Shown in pieces: positions 28,301 to 38,555 of a DNA stretch of 64,000 bases (position 1 is its first letter; each line of letters starts with the position of its first letter). This DNA is from Liolophura sinensis (Eukaryota; Mollusca; Polyplacophora; Chitonida; Chitonidae). The translations under genes were made by a program, and so were the position numbers. The notes under the pieces were generated by a model that had not been told where the DNA came from, made no database searches, and was given only the letters and a program-made list of their open reading frames with translations. The stretch is from positions 17,967,385-18,031,384 of the forward strand of contig NC_088295.1 in NCBI RefSeq assembly GCF_032854445.1. Direction: 5' to 3'.

Positions 28301-31300
28301 ACCTTCTCTGCAAACAAGGGCTGTTCTGGCATGACACTGTCTGGTTTTTGGGAATGGTCTCCATAAGCACAAGTGTACTGGTCAGATGTTATCACTTAGG
28401 TATCTTATGACATATATGACCTCATAAATATTACTGTTAATTTACATACTGGTATTAACTAGAGCTGTGCTCAATACATCCATGTATGTAAAATGTAACA
28501 AAGGTAGATTTCAATTTGTAAGTTTGCATTTACAATGTAACTCTAGAGTATGTACCATCCTAAAATGAAGCGGTGATATCCGGAGTCTAAACCCTGATGA
28601 CACATCACCCTGCATGTCACCCATATCATTAGTGAAATATTGCCACTTAAATACTTGCACAGATGTATCACCTGCGATTTACCTGCAGCTTGTGACGGAT
28701 TCAAACATCCTTGAAATGAGTCGTATATATCTGGAAAATAGGACAACCTGTTGCCATAGTAACTCTGAAACTTGCCCTTAGGGTTGATGAATTTTTGATA
28801 GTTGCCAGGTTACAGATTTCCAGGTGTAAAAATGAGTACCTGTCACCACTGTACCACATGAAACTAAAACAGTATGCATCTAATATGATGAAATAAAATG
28901 CTGGTAGTATCAACTGACATGGTATACAGATCTATTTAGGAAATTGCATAGTTAAGTTCTATGTAGAATTAAAAGGTGACATAGTGATTTATAGAGATCC
29001 GGCTGTAAGCAGGTTTATTCCTGCACTAAGATGATTATCTAAGTGATTAAATGATCATGCCTCAATGCCTGAATTTTCTCCCCGGCGCCAGTACTAATTT
29101 GATAATACATGTACACTCGCTAAACCATCAGTCAGGTACTGTACCTTAATTAATAAGCTCATCAAGAATAAGGCTGACCACGATGATTTATCTTGGCGTA
29201 TTAATTGAGCATAATTGTTCTGTTAATTGGTTAACTGGTTGTATAAGGTGTCAAGAGTTATTCTTCAGTGTGACCACCGTTAGCTCTATAACCGATGATG
29301 AAAGATAATCAAGGCATAAGGTATTATTTTTTTATTTATTTAGCTTTAATAAATCGTTAAGATAATACATTTCGTCCATCTGTTTCTTTACTTGTAAAAC
29401 ATAAATGATGGTGGATGTGAAAGTCCTGTATTGTGAAGGATGTCTGGTATGACTGTGTGAAGCCTTGGAACATCTGGTCAATGTAAGCCTGCGATAGCTC
29501 CCCAATACAGCACTAGTTAAACCAGCCTCTAGAAAAATCCATTTGACAGTAACAAACCCAACCAATAATCTGGTTCTGTACTAATAATAGCTAGATCACA
29601 ACAATATAACTTGATGACATTTTATTTCTTTTTTATGCTCATTTGAAAGAAAGAGATCAATATAAACGTGATAAATAGATTTTCCATCAAGAAAAAGTTG
29701 TTATAACAATGGCATGTAGATCTGTGGTGCCAGCATGACAAGGTTTATGTCTGACAGCAGCTTTATTATATGCGGCCAAGCATATGTAAGTCATTAAGTG
29801 GAAACGTGCACCCTGAAATGTGTGTTCACAAAAAAAAGTTCCCTTCTCATTCTATATGGCACGTACAGCATTTATTTAAAGACCTATATAATCAGGAGCT
29901 GATTGGTGAAATTTCCTATTCTAACACTCTATTCACACCCATGGTCCAAACCAAAATGTATTCCTGGCCACATAAATGACTTTTACTGAGTAGCATGTTT
30001 CTTTATGTCCAATTTTTCTAATATTGTGATTGCTTTATAAGTTGACATAAGATTTGAACATTTATCATCAGTACAAAAGTGTGTTATAAAAGTCAGTAAA
30101 TTGAAATTGAAATTGAACAGCCACAGAAAGACCAAAATACAATTATGGTGTGTTTCTTGACAGATTGAGGAAACTTGTGAAAGCCATCAATGTAATACAT
30201 GAAACCGCTTATTCCAGTTACCTGCATATACATGTACATTGTGCACTACATCGCAGTCTATATGTTCTGTTGGGGCATACTGGTGATATACCACCTATCT
30301 TAGGGGTTAGCCTGTAGTTTGGTTGTAATGAGGCTATAATTTAGCTGAAAGCCTGTAGTTTGGTTGTAATGAGCTTATAGCTTAGCTGAAGTTAGCCTGT
30401 AGTTTGGTTGTAATGAGCCTGCTGTTTGGTTGCAATGAGCCTGTAGTTTGGTTGTAATGAGCCTGTAGTTTGGTTGTAATGAGCCTGTAGTTTGGTTGTA
30501 ATGAGCCTGTAGTTTGGCTGCAGTGAGCATGTAGATTGGCTGCGGTTAGCCTGTAGATTGGCTGCAGTTAGCCTGTAGTTTGGTTGTATTGAGCCTGTAC
30601 TGATCCTCTTGAATGACAATAGAATTATTGCAAAATGTTTGGAGTTGATTTTTCACCAAATCCACTGACTAAAGAGTTCACCCTTGACTAAGTTGCACAT
30701 TTCACATGAACCTGAGAGCCATGTTGATCTTAGAAAGTTGTGACAGGATTTGCTTAAAAGGTAGGATGATGTAAATGTAAGTTTCAGCACCAGAAGTAAG
30801 ATTTTGTGACATTTATTTGCCTCTAAATATGAATCTGTGTAGATGGAATTTTAGGTTATTTTATGCGGTATTTCAATAACTTCATCAGTGTATGTATATT
30901 AATGGAATGGTAATGCAATGCCAAAAGCCTGCTAAGTATGAAAAACAGTCATGCCACAGAGAATATTGAAGCTAGTTAGAATTATACCTACCTCTAGATG
31001 ATAGGTTTATTTATATCTCATTCTCTTTGTTGTTTTCAGAGGTAATCCTGACGTCTGTGATTACCTGGGGAACACAGCGCTCCACCATGCTGCCCGTCAT
31101 GGTCACTTGAACTGTGTGTCCTACCTGGTCTCGTTTGGGGCCAACATCTGGGCCTGTGATAATGGGCACCACACACCGCTGGACGCAGCCGCATTGGCTG
31201 ACAGAGAAGAGATCATAAAGTTTCTTGATGATTCTGCCAATGAACAGGAAGTGAAGCACAAAAAGGTTGTGGAAAAGCGGAAAATAAGGGCATTGGAGGA

Positions 31301-32303
31301 TGCGGAGAAGAACATCAAGCGTTACAACCGTCTTCAGGAGGAGTCAAAAAGGCGGTTAGAGAAGGAGAGAAAACTGGCTCTGGATAAAGAAATAGTGGAT
31401 ATCACGGATAGCAATGTGACGCCTGTCAATAAACCAACTGGTATGAAAAAACTGTTCAATACAATTAGAGGTAAGAAACATGACACTGTTAAATCATCCG
31501 GCCCTCGGATGTATTCAGAACATTTTGGTGGCATGGGCACACAGCGAGGCAGGGGCGGAGTGCAGAAGGTGTTAAACAAGAAGGGCTCTGACCAGGATTT
31601 CAGAGATCAGTCAGGTGTGAAGTCAGTTCGCTCCATGCCAGGGTTGCGTAGGGATAACCAAATCATGTATGTCAAAGGTCAGAATAGGATAAACACCCAC
31701 AATGGTGACCACAACGGGGATAATACGAGTCATCTTTCCTACACACATAGCGAATCTGATGTGGGAAAACTGAATGGAGATTCAGGAATTGTTAGTGATG
31801 AATATGATGATGGCGAAGCAGGCCTGTTTAATCGACCCAAATTTGGTAATTTGACCTTCCTTAACAGACCAATGAATTTGACGCACATGATGGAGCTGAC
31901 AGCCGATTCTGCGAAGGGCAAGGATGAAGTGGATGAAGGAACAGCAGACAACGGGCATGGTGTGAATGGAGAGTCAGACAGCATTGGCTCTGTTGGCACA
32001 CTGGCACATCGCCTGGAGAAACTTCCATGGAGCGAAGAAGATTTAGGGACCCTGGATGATGACGAGGAAGAGGAGACAGAGTTCTCTGCCCTTGAGCTGT
32101 TCCTGGCAGCCCACAACCTTACGGAGTTTCTGCCAACCTTCACCAAGGAGAAGGTTGATTTTGACGCCTTATTGTTGCTCTCTGAAGAGGACCTGATCCA
32201 GATGGGACTTCCATTGGGACCACGCCGAAAGATAAAAGACGCTCTTCAGAGAAGGAAGGATTTAGCGGAGGAACCTGGCGTGGTGTTTGACACGCATCTA
32301 TGA
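7229..32303 (+). CDS. USH1G: SANS / ANKS4B-type ankyrin-SAM scaffold protein (two coding exons)
   Basis: Coding exons 7229-7392 and 31040-32303 join in phase 2 and encode 475 residues, close to the size of human USH1G (461 from memory). Ankyrin repeats occupy about residues 30-130 ([41 protein letters not shown]). A basic coiled-coil stretch follows at about 130-180, then a low-complexity central region with a conserved acidic/aromatic patch ([17 protein letters not shown]). A SAM domain spans about 405-463, and the C-terminus is DTHL, a class I PDZ ligand. In vertebrates the family links harmonin, myosin VII and protocadherins at stereocilia (USH1G) or microvilli (ANKS4B). The single molluscan-type gene is probably co-orthologous to both paralogues. 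The start ATG has purine at -3 and G at +4 and matches the family N-terminus (HRAARDG). The intron is 23.6 kb. Confidence 0.95.
8151..8171. repeat. Poly-C tract
   Basis: Fourteen C residues, one T, then six more C residues lie within a pyrimidine-rich patch (8147-8172). The reverse complement is a G-tract with possible quadruplex potential. Length errors are likely in such a run. Confidence 0.9.
9791..9930 (+). mobile_element. SINE fragment, 3' portion
   Basis: Body and tail of the SINE family are recognisable from 'GTCAGCAACCTGCAGATGG' to 'CAAATAAATCAATAAAT'. A deletion has removed the 'GCTGGCCGCCGTC' segment. The tRNA-like head is absent. Confidence 0.8.
10871..11205. repeat. 39-bp minisatellite, about 8.6 copies
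   Basis: Units start at 10871, 10910, 10949, 10988, 11027, 11066, 11105, 11143 and 11182. Seven of the first eight are 39 bp; the unit at 11105 is 38 bp. Each begins CCAAAGGTCATTGT and has a second AAAGGTCATTCTGG half. Because 39 is divisible by three, open frames run through on both strands, but they are repeat translations and not genes. Most units contain AGGTCA twice. Confidence 0.95.
14000..14210. repeat. 35-36-bp minisatellite, about 5 copies
   Basis: Repeats of a unit containing GTGGACATCAGATCTGATGG and GCATTCACTTATTT. The central three copies are nearly identical and the outer ones are diverged (ACTTGATGTCAGGATTCAC). The short open frame through it (13995-14183) merely reflects the period. 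Confidence 0.9.
17700..17795 (+). mobile_element. SINE tail fragment
   Basis: Only the last ~95 bp of the family are present, from 'CCGGTTTCCTCCCACCATAA' to a tail CAAATAAGTAGATAAAT. It lies 95 bp before an independent full-length copy in the opposite orientation. Confidence 0.8.
17890..18164 (-). mobile_element. Full-length tRNA-headed SINE with target-site duplication
   Basis: Read on the minus strand, the element starts GGGGCCTCCGTGGCTCAG. It has an A-box-like TGGCTCAGTCCG and a B-box-like GAGTTCAAGTCC in its tRNA-derived head, a GC-rich body, and a TAAATAAATAAAT tail. The flanks carry a duplicated GATGGGTTT (17881-17889 and 18165-18173), showing target-primed insertion. It is well preserved and therefore probably younger than the truncated copies. 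Confidence 0.92.
20012..20283 (-). mobile_element. Full-length tRNA-headed SINE with target-site duplication
   Basis: It has the same structure and orientation as the copy at 17890, with close to 90% identity by eye. The 9-bp flanks GTGAAATAT at 20003-20011 and 20284-20292 form the target-site duplication. Confidence 0.92.
21838..22945. repeat. Large 32-bp minisatellite (about 1.1 kb, some 33 copies)
   Basis: Units read AGTCTGACCTTATATACCCA followed by GTCTCCAGTCAC, giving about 32 bp. Shortened variants of about 24-26 bp (CCTCCGGTCTGACC) are interspersed. The ends are diverged. On the minus strand each unit reads TATATAAGGTCAGACTG, so open frames there (22620-22802, 22812-23048) are repeat artefacts. 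Confidence 0.95.
24440..25175. repeat. Complex minisatellite based on AGCTGTGACTGAGG (about 0.74 kb)
   Basis: Irregular repeats of about 18-22 bp combine AGCTGTGACTGAGG with GCAGACTT or ACAGACTTTG. A last sub-array (25080-25165) is built from GCTGAGGATAGATTTA. The 147-codon minus-strand frame at 24311-24754 (SVTAKSA... type) is a translation of this array, not a gene. Confidence 0.95.
27701..27850 (-). mobile_element. SINE fragment, reversed and diverged
   Basis: Reversed tail (GATTTATTTGATTGGTG), body (GTATTTCACTTACATGACAG) and 'GGAAACCAGACAAAACCGG' region are recognisable. Similarity fades near 27850, so the tRNA-like head is lost or replaced. Confidence 0.75.
30305..30600. repeat. 22-bp minisatellite, about 13 copies
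   Basis: Unit GAGCCTGTAGTTTGGTTGTA plus AT. Central copies (30395-30510) are nearly perfect, with diverged units containing TTAGCTGAA or GGCTGCAG at the edges. It ends 440 bp before the USH1G exon 2 acceptor. Confidence 0.95.
31040..32303 (+). CDS. USH1G: USH1G coding exon 2 (terminal)
   Basis: It completes codon 55 and encodes residues 56-475. It holds the remaining ankyrin repeats, the basic/coiled linker, the conserved [13 protein letters not shown] and [16 protein letters not shown] patches, the SAM domain ([17 protein letters not shown] ... [19 protein letters not shown]) and the terminal DTHL PDZ ligand before TGA at 32301. An open frame starting internally at 31107 is the same exon entered at a later Met, not a separate gene. 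Confidence 0.97.
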
Positions 32304-34410
32304 CAAGCCCTGTTTTACATATCTACTATCATTCCATGGGGTTAATAAGAGACAATTTCTCCAGTATTAAATCAAAACTACTTTACCTATAAACTTGATC
32401 AAGTGATGTGCCTCTATGTGACTTTGTCACAATCCCAGATTCTATTCATTTTACAGCTAGAGCTTCAATTTTTATCCCCAGTATTTTCTTTTCTAGTCGT
32501 TTAAAGAACATTGATCATTTTGACTACATGTCAAAAAAAGACGTTAAATTGTGTCAAATGCAGTACATACAAACTACAGTAGTGAATAAAACCCATCTTC
32601 AGTAGCAGAAAAGGAGGTTACATTTACTTATTGCAGCTGAAACACTGATGATTTCCAAATTTGAAGGAATTATGCTGAATGATATGACCTGTTTGAGAGA
32701 AACATGTTTTTGGAGAAATCTACTGGCATAGATATATCTGAACAGGTAAGAACTGATGTCTAACTTGTAGAATGTAATCTGTATGTAAAATTACCTGCAC
32801 ACAGCCATTTTATAGTACTTTCCGGGAACAGTCACTGAGCAGAACAACCCACCTGTCTATTGCTACAGCGGTAATCTTTACCTTGTTATCATAACTTCAC
32901 TATGTTTTACGAATAGCTCTGTTGTATAACATGTCAGAATTCCTAGTTTTTAAATCTTTGAATATCGTCATCCATATTTACATCCTTTTCCACAGTCCTG
33001 AGCCTGTAGTCTCCCTTAAATAAGTGTTCCTGTGTTTCGCCTGTGGACTTTGTCTTTCTGGTTTGTCTTGTACTTTGTTATGTGAACAATTAAGAAGAAG
33101 ATGGTTGGTTCTGTGCGTCAAGTGCAGTGAAATGGAAACACACGGTATTTGTTGGAGTTGATTTGCTTCTTAGCATTTAGTACATAATAGACAGAATAGT
33201 CAGTGACTATATGAATCTGGCAAATAGCCCAGACATTTGACAGTTAAAAAATGTTTGCGTACCTATATCGGACATGTGGTAGAACTACCTGGTCTGAGTG
33301 ATATGGTAACCAGGGACATGTCATTCCAGGTTATCATGTTATAAGGAAGTTTAATTCAACAGTCAGAATTAAAATCTGAGGTGCGCCCGCATACATAATC
33401 CGGTTCTTGTTAAGGAAAAGGGAAATTGTATTGTTTAGAATACGAGGTCTTATAAGTCACGAGTCACATGGTTCATAATCGGTCTTCAAAGAATTTGATT
33501 ACATTGTGTGTTTTTGAAGATATTCAACATACTGAACAAAGTGTGTATTTGATTGTACATTATTTTACAAGTTCATGAAAGACGTGTTTTAATGATATTC
33601 ATGTTTAATCAAAACTTTTGCTATGTAAACTAGAGTAGGCTTAAGAACTGAAATTACAGTATATTAACAGATTGTATCAACTATATGTATGATAACAACT
33701 GGTGCTAACTTTTTGGAGTTTATATTCTATAAACACTTCTTAGCACTAATATTGAAACATTCCACTTAATACCCCATCAGTCCACTCGGATTAAGGTTAG
33801 AAACCTGCAAATTCATAATTTATATTAACTGAGATAAATTGAGATATGCATTTCAAGAATTCCTAATATTAAGTTATGGCAACGTACATTGTGTCCATTT
33901 AGGGCCTACCAGAAATCTGTTCACAAATTTGTTTATTTTATCATCCAGCATTATGGCCTAAGTTTTATAAAAATAGAAGTAAATGTAAATTGTGCCATAA
34001 TTCCATGTGACATGTTGAAAATGCTTACAAGAAAACATTTAAAAACATGGTAGAATATTTTTTATAAGTATGAATTCATTTCGGTGCATTGTCCCAGCTC
34101 CCCCACACACACCGTCCCCACACTCCCCAGTGCCCAGTGTTGTGTGCTAGTGTGTCCTGTAAGACTAAGATCAAAAGTATATGTACCTTGATATTGCAGA
34201 AGTGCAGTAAACTGGATATTAAAGTAACTCAAGAATGTGTGATGTTACATCAATGGCCCCTTTGAAGTTTAAAAGGGATAATACATTCATGTTAAATTTG
34301 TTTGTTAAAGGGTACCCAGTGGAAAATATAATCAGGTTTTGTGAATATTTTGTAATTATTTAAAGAATTTAAAAATGTATTTGCTGTGTATATTTGTATT
34401 CTTTACAGCT

Positions 34411-34438
34411 TAGGTAGGTAGGTAGGTAGGTAGGTAGG
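34411..34438. repeat. (TAGG)7 microsatellite
   Basis: Seven exact TAGG tetranucleotides in the putative USH1G 3' region. Confidence 0.97.
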
Positions 34439-35116
34439 TTACCTATAGCTGTTGTCTGTACTGTCTCGTGCAGGTACCTTTGTTTTGACCAACACTTCTG
34501 CGCTTACATTCAATGTTTTTAGGGCTGTATAAAATCATTAGTATATCTATTCTTAATACCTGTGAAATGTGGCCAATGTTGCAGTGTGTGATGTGTAAAT
34601 GATGGGAACATACTAAGCAGAATTCAGGATCAATATTGTTTTCTGTAATACACATTGAATACATATGATGCTACGTGCAAAAAATTTTTCTTTCAGACAT
34701 TAATTTTAATGATTTTGACCTTATTCAGCAGGCTTTTAAGAAGTAAAACAGTTGATGATGATGATAATAAAACTTTGTTGTCTTCCATTGTGAGGTTGCA
34801 TGAATAAGACAACTAGAAAGATATATTTTATACTTGCTTGTCTCAGCAGCCTACAAAGTGTATACTAATAGTGTTATAACAAACTTATGCCAATCACAGT
34901 TATAAGGATCTCTGTTTTAAGATATTTACTGAGAAGCTTAAAAGTGGTGTGAATTGAGTGTTTATTTATTATTTAAATAAGTAATTAGACTAAAGACTAA
35001 GCAGGTTAACTGCATATACAACTTTATATGGATACTGTAATCCTTTACAATTATTGTACAGCTGATATTTATCCAGCAATCCATTTTCTTTTTCTTGTCA
35101 TTCTACATGTATCATG

Positions 35117-35129
35117 AATAAATAATAAA
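35117..35129 (+). terminator. USH1G: Candidate polyadenylation signals (overlapping AATAAA pair)
   Basis: AATAAA occurs at 35117-35122 and again at 35124-35129, followed by a T/G-rich stretch (TTGTTGTCATGTCTCAGTTT). This is a plausible distal 3' end for USH1G, but the closer AATAAA at 32585 is an alternative. Confidence 0.3.
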
Positions 35130-35140
35130 ATGTGATTAAC

Positions 35141-38100
35141 CAGTTTAAAATTGTTGTCATGTCTCAGTTTTTCACACTTACAAAGCTACTCCAGTTCCCA
35201 AAGCGTTTGGGTTGGAAAAGAACAGTTAAATGATGAGGGTCATGGCAATCTAGATTTCTTTTCTAAATTGCAGCAGGCTCATATAATTTAACAAACTTAG
35301 TCATATTTGTCTTTGAACTAAATAGGGAAGCCATGCTTGCTGAGATGATTAAAATGCTGGCTTGCTATGACTATCAGGCCTTTGACCAGTGTCTTCTATT
35401 CTTGTTGGCATTCTTTCAGCTGCAGCTTCAAGTCAAGGTGTTTGTCAGGTAAAACTACAGTTTCCTCCACTCATAACCCTGCAGGTAACCCTGTCATGTA
35501 GGCTTCTCGGAAGTCAATGAATCACCCTTAGAACTAACTACTTTAGTCCGGGTACTATATATATCGGCCTTCTAATCTACTGTACATCGATTCTATTTGC
35601 AAACAAGGAAATTACGTTTGACCAGAACAGTACCATGATAATTTAAATAATATAATCCTCTAATATACTGTTAAATGTAGTCTGGCACTTAGTAAGGTAA
35701 GCTGGCCTACATATAGCCATAAATCTCACAAATACTCAGTCCTGAATTGCACTCTGACACTGGACTTGCTCCCAGTGTTATATTTCAACCTAGTTTATAA
35801 TACTGTCAACAGTACAGGAGACAGGTGTGTTTATCAAAAAGATTACAGGTCTCTGATTTCATAGATGTGTGAAGTCTGAGGGAAATTTCTGTTTACTAAA
35901 GGCTGTTCTCATCTAACATGGTAACCTCCAGGATTCCAACTTTCTTCTCCTTCAACCAAATTTAAAGAAAAAAAAACTTCGTGAACAGAGTTTTGTTTTT
36001 TCTACAACAAATCTTAGCGGCGAGAGAAACCTTTTTCTGTACAACATAAACCTTTTCTAAGTTCAATATACATCATCTCCAAAACTTTCTCTAAAATTAG
36101 TTTTAAAAGTTTGACATTTTCCACAGGTGTACACGCCTTTGTATCATAAAGCAATTCAAACACCAGGTCATTGGAAGAATTTTGCGATGGATTCCTGGCA
36201 GAAGGGTAGCTTTGTTTCTTTTGAATTAAACATGTTTAACAACATAACACGGCAGTTTGCTTGGGGAATAACCACTTTTATGGTTTTTCTTCTTTGGGTT
36301 TGTTTACTTAAGGACTTTTATCCTGCATAGCACTTATCATCAGGCAAATTTCTTGGGACAGGGGAGGTCATTCTCTGATACCCAGTTATTATTGCGTTAT
36401 CTCCCTTAGACCACAATCCGCAACATGGGCCTGTTGTCTCGGTGTACTGCCTGGTGATAACGATTGAAACAAACATCCAGTCATCTGCTGGATGGAATTT
36501 ACTTCTGGGTATGTTACCGTATAGCTTCCATAGCAGGACACTGTAACAAATGTTTACATACATCCAATTACTTCAACTTTAACTGCTGACTTGATCTGAT
36601 AAGCACAATCCCCTTTTGTTTGGCTTCCATACTGTAGGCCTAATCATTACCAGCCAGCAGTTTTCCTGCCCAGATCTCAGAAAATGAGTTTCATGCAGAT
36701 ACAAAGATTCAGGATTTGATATTGCCTACTGCCATGTTCACACGGGGTGATATTTTTGTAAGAAGGTGCAGAATGAAAATAGCACAAGCTCTATTTCATA
36801 AGCCATGCTCACGCCGTACTACGTGTTGAATTCTACAAATTGTAAGAAATAGCCTTCATTTTGTTTTCACCAGATTATTCCATGTCACAAGTCAGTATGA
36901 CAGCCTTACAGTGTGAATGCAGCTTAATGAGCAGTTTCGCCCATAATCCTTTTGATATAAATTACGAATTTTGATATTAATTACTGTAATGGGATAACTA
37001 TGAAGATTTAAGTCTGAGGCTTGGCAGATTTTAAGGCGTAGCAGAGTTAGGAGGGCAAAATGAAATGTGTGTATCAAACTAGCCAAGAAATTGGCTGTGA
37101 ACTTTTAATAGTAGGTAAGGTCTAGTTCACAGCCGATAAGCACTCCGAAGTCTTATGGACAATTTTTATCCAATTCCTTGCCGCATATGAGTGGTAATTC
37201 CATGATATCTCGCCTTCGTGCCCTACTGACAAATGTCAGATCGTCTTCGTTAAACGCATGAAGCTATTGTTTTCGCTCACGGCACATGCGCCTATGTGGT
37301 TGACGTTTAGGTGGTGAAAGAAAAAAAAATCGCACTCACTGCATCAATTTCTTGCCATTTTAAAAGCATCTGGTCCTTCATACTTCTACTTCACTCAACA
37401 ATCAGCTTTCAAAACAACATTGTTGTCCACCTTTGCGTGCCGAGCTGTTCTATAGATTGGAATACTTAAATAATGTTGTGATATATTTTTACATGTCAGA
37501 TTCTTAATAGACGTCAGCGTAATTGACGTACATGTACCAATTTAAGTCAGTCGGGTAGACGGCAACATGCGGTGATTAGCTCAAAGCAGACCTTGTTTTC
37601 CAATTCGACTGAAATTATCTGAGGAAACATCGAACAAAGGCCAGTGTCAATGATTGCAAAAGGTGCATAAATGCCTTAGTTTGCAGACAGGCCATGTATT
37701 AAGTGGATTTGGATATTAAGTATTGCGTATGCAGCGAGCTTTGCCGACGGGGTAGCTGAATACGGATACAATGTCATAATCAGGTGCTCAAGTCGGGCAA
37801 AGAATGGCAGCGGTTTCCGTGCATCAGTAAATATAAGCCATCCTTAGACTGGATGTTCGGGCGAGTATCAAAATAGAGAATGTATGTATGCTTTGGGTTT
37901 TACGTTGTACTTAGCAATTTTTCAGTCATATGACGAGGAGGAGGTGCGTCTATATATCCATTAGGTGTGTGCACATATCGCGTGTCTTTTTGTAGCAGAG
38001 CAAAGTGCTGTCACCACTGAAGTATGCCGAAGACACCAGACATGACACCACACCCAGTCACATTATACGGACACTGGGCTAACCAGTCCGGTTTCCTTGC

Positions 38101-38400
38101 TCTAGCATATCGAAGTGAGGCAGCAACAATTATATTTTTTTTTAAAGAGACCTGGCAAAATTGCAAAGATTGGATATTAGCCCAAGACCAAAACGTCCCT
38201 GTTTTGATGAAATGAACGATGTGTCTTTGTGCATTACCCAAATCGTGGAATGTCAGAAGTGCCAAACAACTGACCTGCACATTTCTCTCAGTCAACAATT
38301 TCATATAAGTCATATGTACCGCCATTCTCCCCCTACCTCCCACAAAAAAACAATAGTGTACACATGTGCCTATACATAAATGACATGGTAAAGGTACTCC
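35141..38400. other. Intergenic region between USH1G and HAPSTR1
   Basis: The two genes converge here. A dispersed repeat sits at 37871-38155. One 67-codon frame (36127-36330) preceded by a splice-acceptor-like TTTTCCACAG has a hydrophobic segment, but it was not recognised as any family. Otherwise no coding feature was identified. Confidence 0.5.
37871..38155. repeat. Dispersed interspersed repeat (unclassified)
   Basis: The segment from TTTGGGTTTTACGTTG through ATATCGCGTGTCTTTTTG, AGTATGCCGAAGACACCAGA and CAGTCACATTATACGGACAC to GGCAGCAACAATTATATTTT is GC-richer than its surroundings. It resembles, from memory, an interspersed repeat found in many molluscan genomes. No coding frame or terminal repeat was found. 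The short open frames inside it are not genes. Confidence 0.5.
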
Positions 38401-38549
38401 TTGCAACAGACTGACTTCTACCAGAAACTTTTGTCACTTTGGGTTTTAGGAGACCATAAATTCTGACAGTGATTGAACAGAAGGCTTATAGTGTGAAATA
38501 GGCTACCCATCTGAGGTAACAAGTCTTTACTACCAACATAAGCATCTCA

Positions 38550-38555
38550 TTTATT
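38550..38555 (-). terminator. HAPSTR1: Candidate HAPSTR1 polyadenylation signal
   Basis: TTTATT on the + strand gives AATAAA on the minus strand, about 1.7 kb downstream of the HAPSTR1 stop codon. It is the clearest canonical signal noticed there. The 38556-40239 stretch between it and the stop shows no coding signal and is presumed 3' UTR. Confidence 0.3.

Larger units (their letters stand above)
7393..31039 (+). other. USH1G: USH1G intron 1 (23.6 kb), repeat-rich and without recognised exons
   Basis: The donor is GTAAGT at 7393 and the acceptor TTTTCAG at 31039. No nested gene was recognised on either strand. The longer open frames inside (for example 24311-24754 on the minus strand and 10738-11037) are translations of tandem repeats. 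The intron holds five minisatellite arrays (10871-11205, 14000-14210, 21838-22945, 24440-25175, 30305-30600), a poly-C tract at 8151 and SINE copies at 9791, 17700, 17890, 20012 and 27701. The rest is unremarkable AT-rich intronic sequence. Confidence 0.8.
32304..35140 (+). other. USH1G: Presumed USH1G 3' UTR and downstream sequence
   Basis: No coding potential was recognised. AATAAA signals occur at 32585, 34766, 35117 and 35124, so the transcript end could lie shortly after the stop codon or about 2.8 kb further on. A (TAGG)7 microsatellite lies at 34411. Confidence 0.4.

Noticed and set aside
31107..32303. Separate 398-residue gene starting at 31107
   Set aside because: This is the terminal exon of USH1G. 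The frame extends upstream to the acceptor at 31040 and the ankyrin repeats continue from exon 1 at 7229.
31040..32303. Retrocopy (processed pseudogene) explanation for the long single exon
   Set aside because: The frame is intact, it has a proper acceptor, and the missing N-terminus is supplied in phase by the upstream exon at 7229.
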